Assembly: GCA_913064935.1 (NCBI GenBank)
Contig: CAJYBF010000081.1
Coordinates: 1-5,583 of the forward strand
DNA length: 5,583 nucleotides
Reading direction: 5' to 3'
From: an uncultured Mollicutes bacterium
GTDB taxonomy: Bacteria > Bacillota_I > Bacilli_A > MAG-NZ
Each line of letters opens with the position of its first letter. Positions within the stretch are counted from its first letter, which is position 1. Below, one piece after another: positions 5,080 to 5,583 of the stretch. Below the pieces are notes generated by a model. It made no database searches, had not been told where the DNA came from, and saw only the letters and a list, made by a program, of their open reading frames with translations. A program made the position numbers and the translations under genes.

Positions 5080-5583
5080 ATGAATAAAGAAGAAAAGAAG
5101 TTCGATTCAGATTATCCTTATAAATATGCGATTGATTTCATTCGGATCACGTCACCCTGGGATGAGATCGGTTGTGGAATGAGTAGAACTCAAGGTAGAC
5201 ATATCTTAGAAACATTGTCTATGGCTCTGGGTATTAGTGATAAAGAACTTGCTGAGAAATTGGCAGACACATATTTAAAATATGAATTTCAAGTTCGTTT
5301 ATTAGAAGATAATTCAGAAAAGTTTAAATTTCCAGAAAACGCAATTGAACGTAAAATTATCGATAATGATGAAATAAAATGGGCGTATTGGTTAGAACCA
5401 AAAAGTGATTATGCTGGAATAAAAACAGAAATAAGATGCTGTGGAGAATGTGATTTCATAAGTAAACCTACACAAAAAGGAATGTCTATATGGTGTAATC
5501 ACCCTGAAGCTAAAGGAGTAAAAATAGAAAACGAGTTTTATGAAATTCATCCTGATTGCCCTATCGAGACCGTTAAACAAGTA
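5080..5583 (+). CDS. Unrecognised protein with a Cys/His metal-binding-like cluster, 3' end outside window, start uncertain
   Basis: The 168 visible codons run off the right edge without a stop, with good protein-like composition. The first ATG is at 5080, but only a weak purine run precedes it and the frame is open back to 4990, so the true start may be lost or damaged. An N-terminal part (about 1-75) holds SPWDEIGCGMSRTQGRHI and then an amphipathic helical stretch (LGISDKELAEKLADTYLKYEF). A linker follows. Residues 120-160 carry Cys120, Cys121-x2-Cys124, Cys139-x-His141 with Pro, and His157-x2-Cys160. This resembles the short zinc-binding endings (C-x2-C, C-x-HP, HPDCP) seen in assorted small Bacillota and phage proteins. 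I infer metal binding, not a function. No terminator separates it from the DUF975 gene, 99 bases upstream. It could be a full gene, a 5'-damaged pseudogene, or one whose start uses a non-standard codon. Confidence 0.7.
   Translation, partial: MNKEEKKFDSDYPYKYAIDFIRITSPWDEIGCGMSRTQGRHILETLSMALGISDKELAEKLADTYLKYEFQVRLLEDNSEKFKFPENAIERKIIDNDEIKWAYWLEPKSDYAGIKTEIRCCGECDFISKPTQKGMSIWCNHPEAKGVKIENEFYEIHPDCPIETVKQV

Noticed and set aside
5392..5580. 62-codon - strand open frame
   Set aside because: It is the shadow of the Cys-rich + strand gene, which has much better composition.

Overview
The window is strongly AT-rich (about 30% G+C by eye) and uses the standard genetic code. Tryptophan is read as TGG throughout, and TGA acts as a real stop, for example in the ATGA overlap at 3441-3444. 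The Shine-Dalgarno sites, AT-rich intergenic spaces, short rho-independent terminators and a DUF975 membrane protein all point to a low-GC Bacillota chromosome. I cannot fix the genus. No rRNA, tRNA, CRISPR array, insertion sequence or phage gene was seen.

All convincing genes lie on the + strand, in three or four blocks. Block 1 (1-1200) holds the 3' part of a four-helix membrane protein, then a 175-residue helical cytoplasmic protein of unknown function, and a clear terminator at 1171-1200. Block 2 (1211-2552) is a single-gene unit. It has an extended -10 promoter, a 14-bp perfect palindrome lying over the expected transcription start, and an AraC-family regulator whose DNA-binding domain is at the N-terminus. 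A hairpin follows it. Inside this gene, at the boundary between its two domains, sits a textbook ribosome binding site with an in-frame ATG.

Block 3 (about 2600-4980) has an XRE-type repressor with one membrane helix and an extracytoplasmic domain. It is translationally coupled, by a 4-base overlap, to a six-helix membrane protein. A DUF975 family membrane protein follows after 121 bases with no clear terminator between. The likely theme is a membrane-tethered regulator controlling its partner membrane protein, perhaps with the DUF975 protein. The signal and the transported or protected substrate cannot be read from the sequence.

Block 4 (4981-5583) is a coding region that runs off the right edge. 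It encodes an unrecognised protein with a Cys/His cluster that looks metal-binding. Its reading frame is open back to 4990 without a usable start at its beginning, and there is no terminator after the DUF975 gene, so its 5' end may be damaged by a frameshift or deletion.

The points most worth a second look are the internal start in the AraC gene, the membrane-tethered XRE pair, the damaged-looking junction at 4977-5079, and a 30-bp near-perfect palindrome inside the six-helix protein gene. None of these is proof of a new system.
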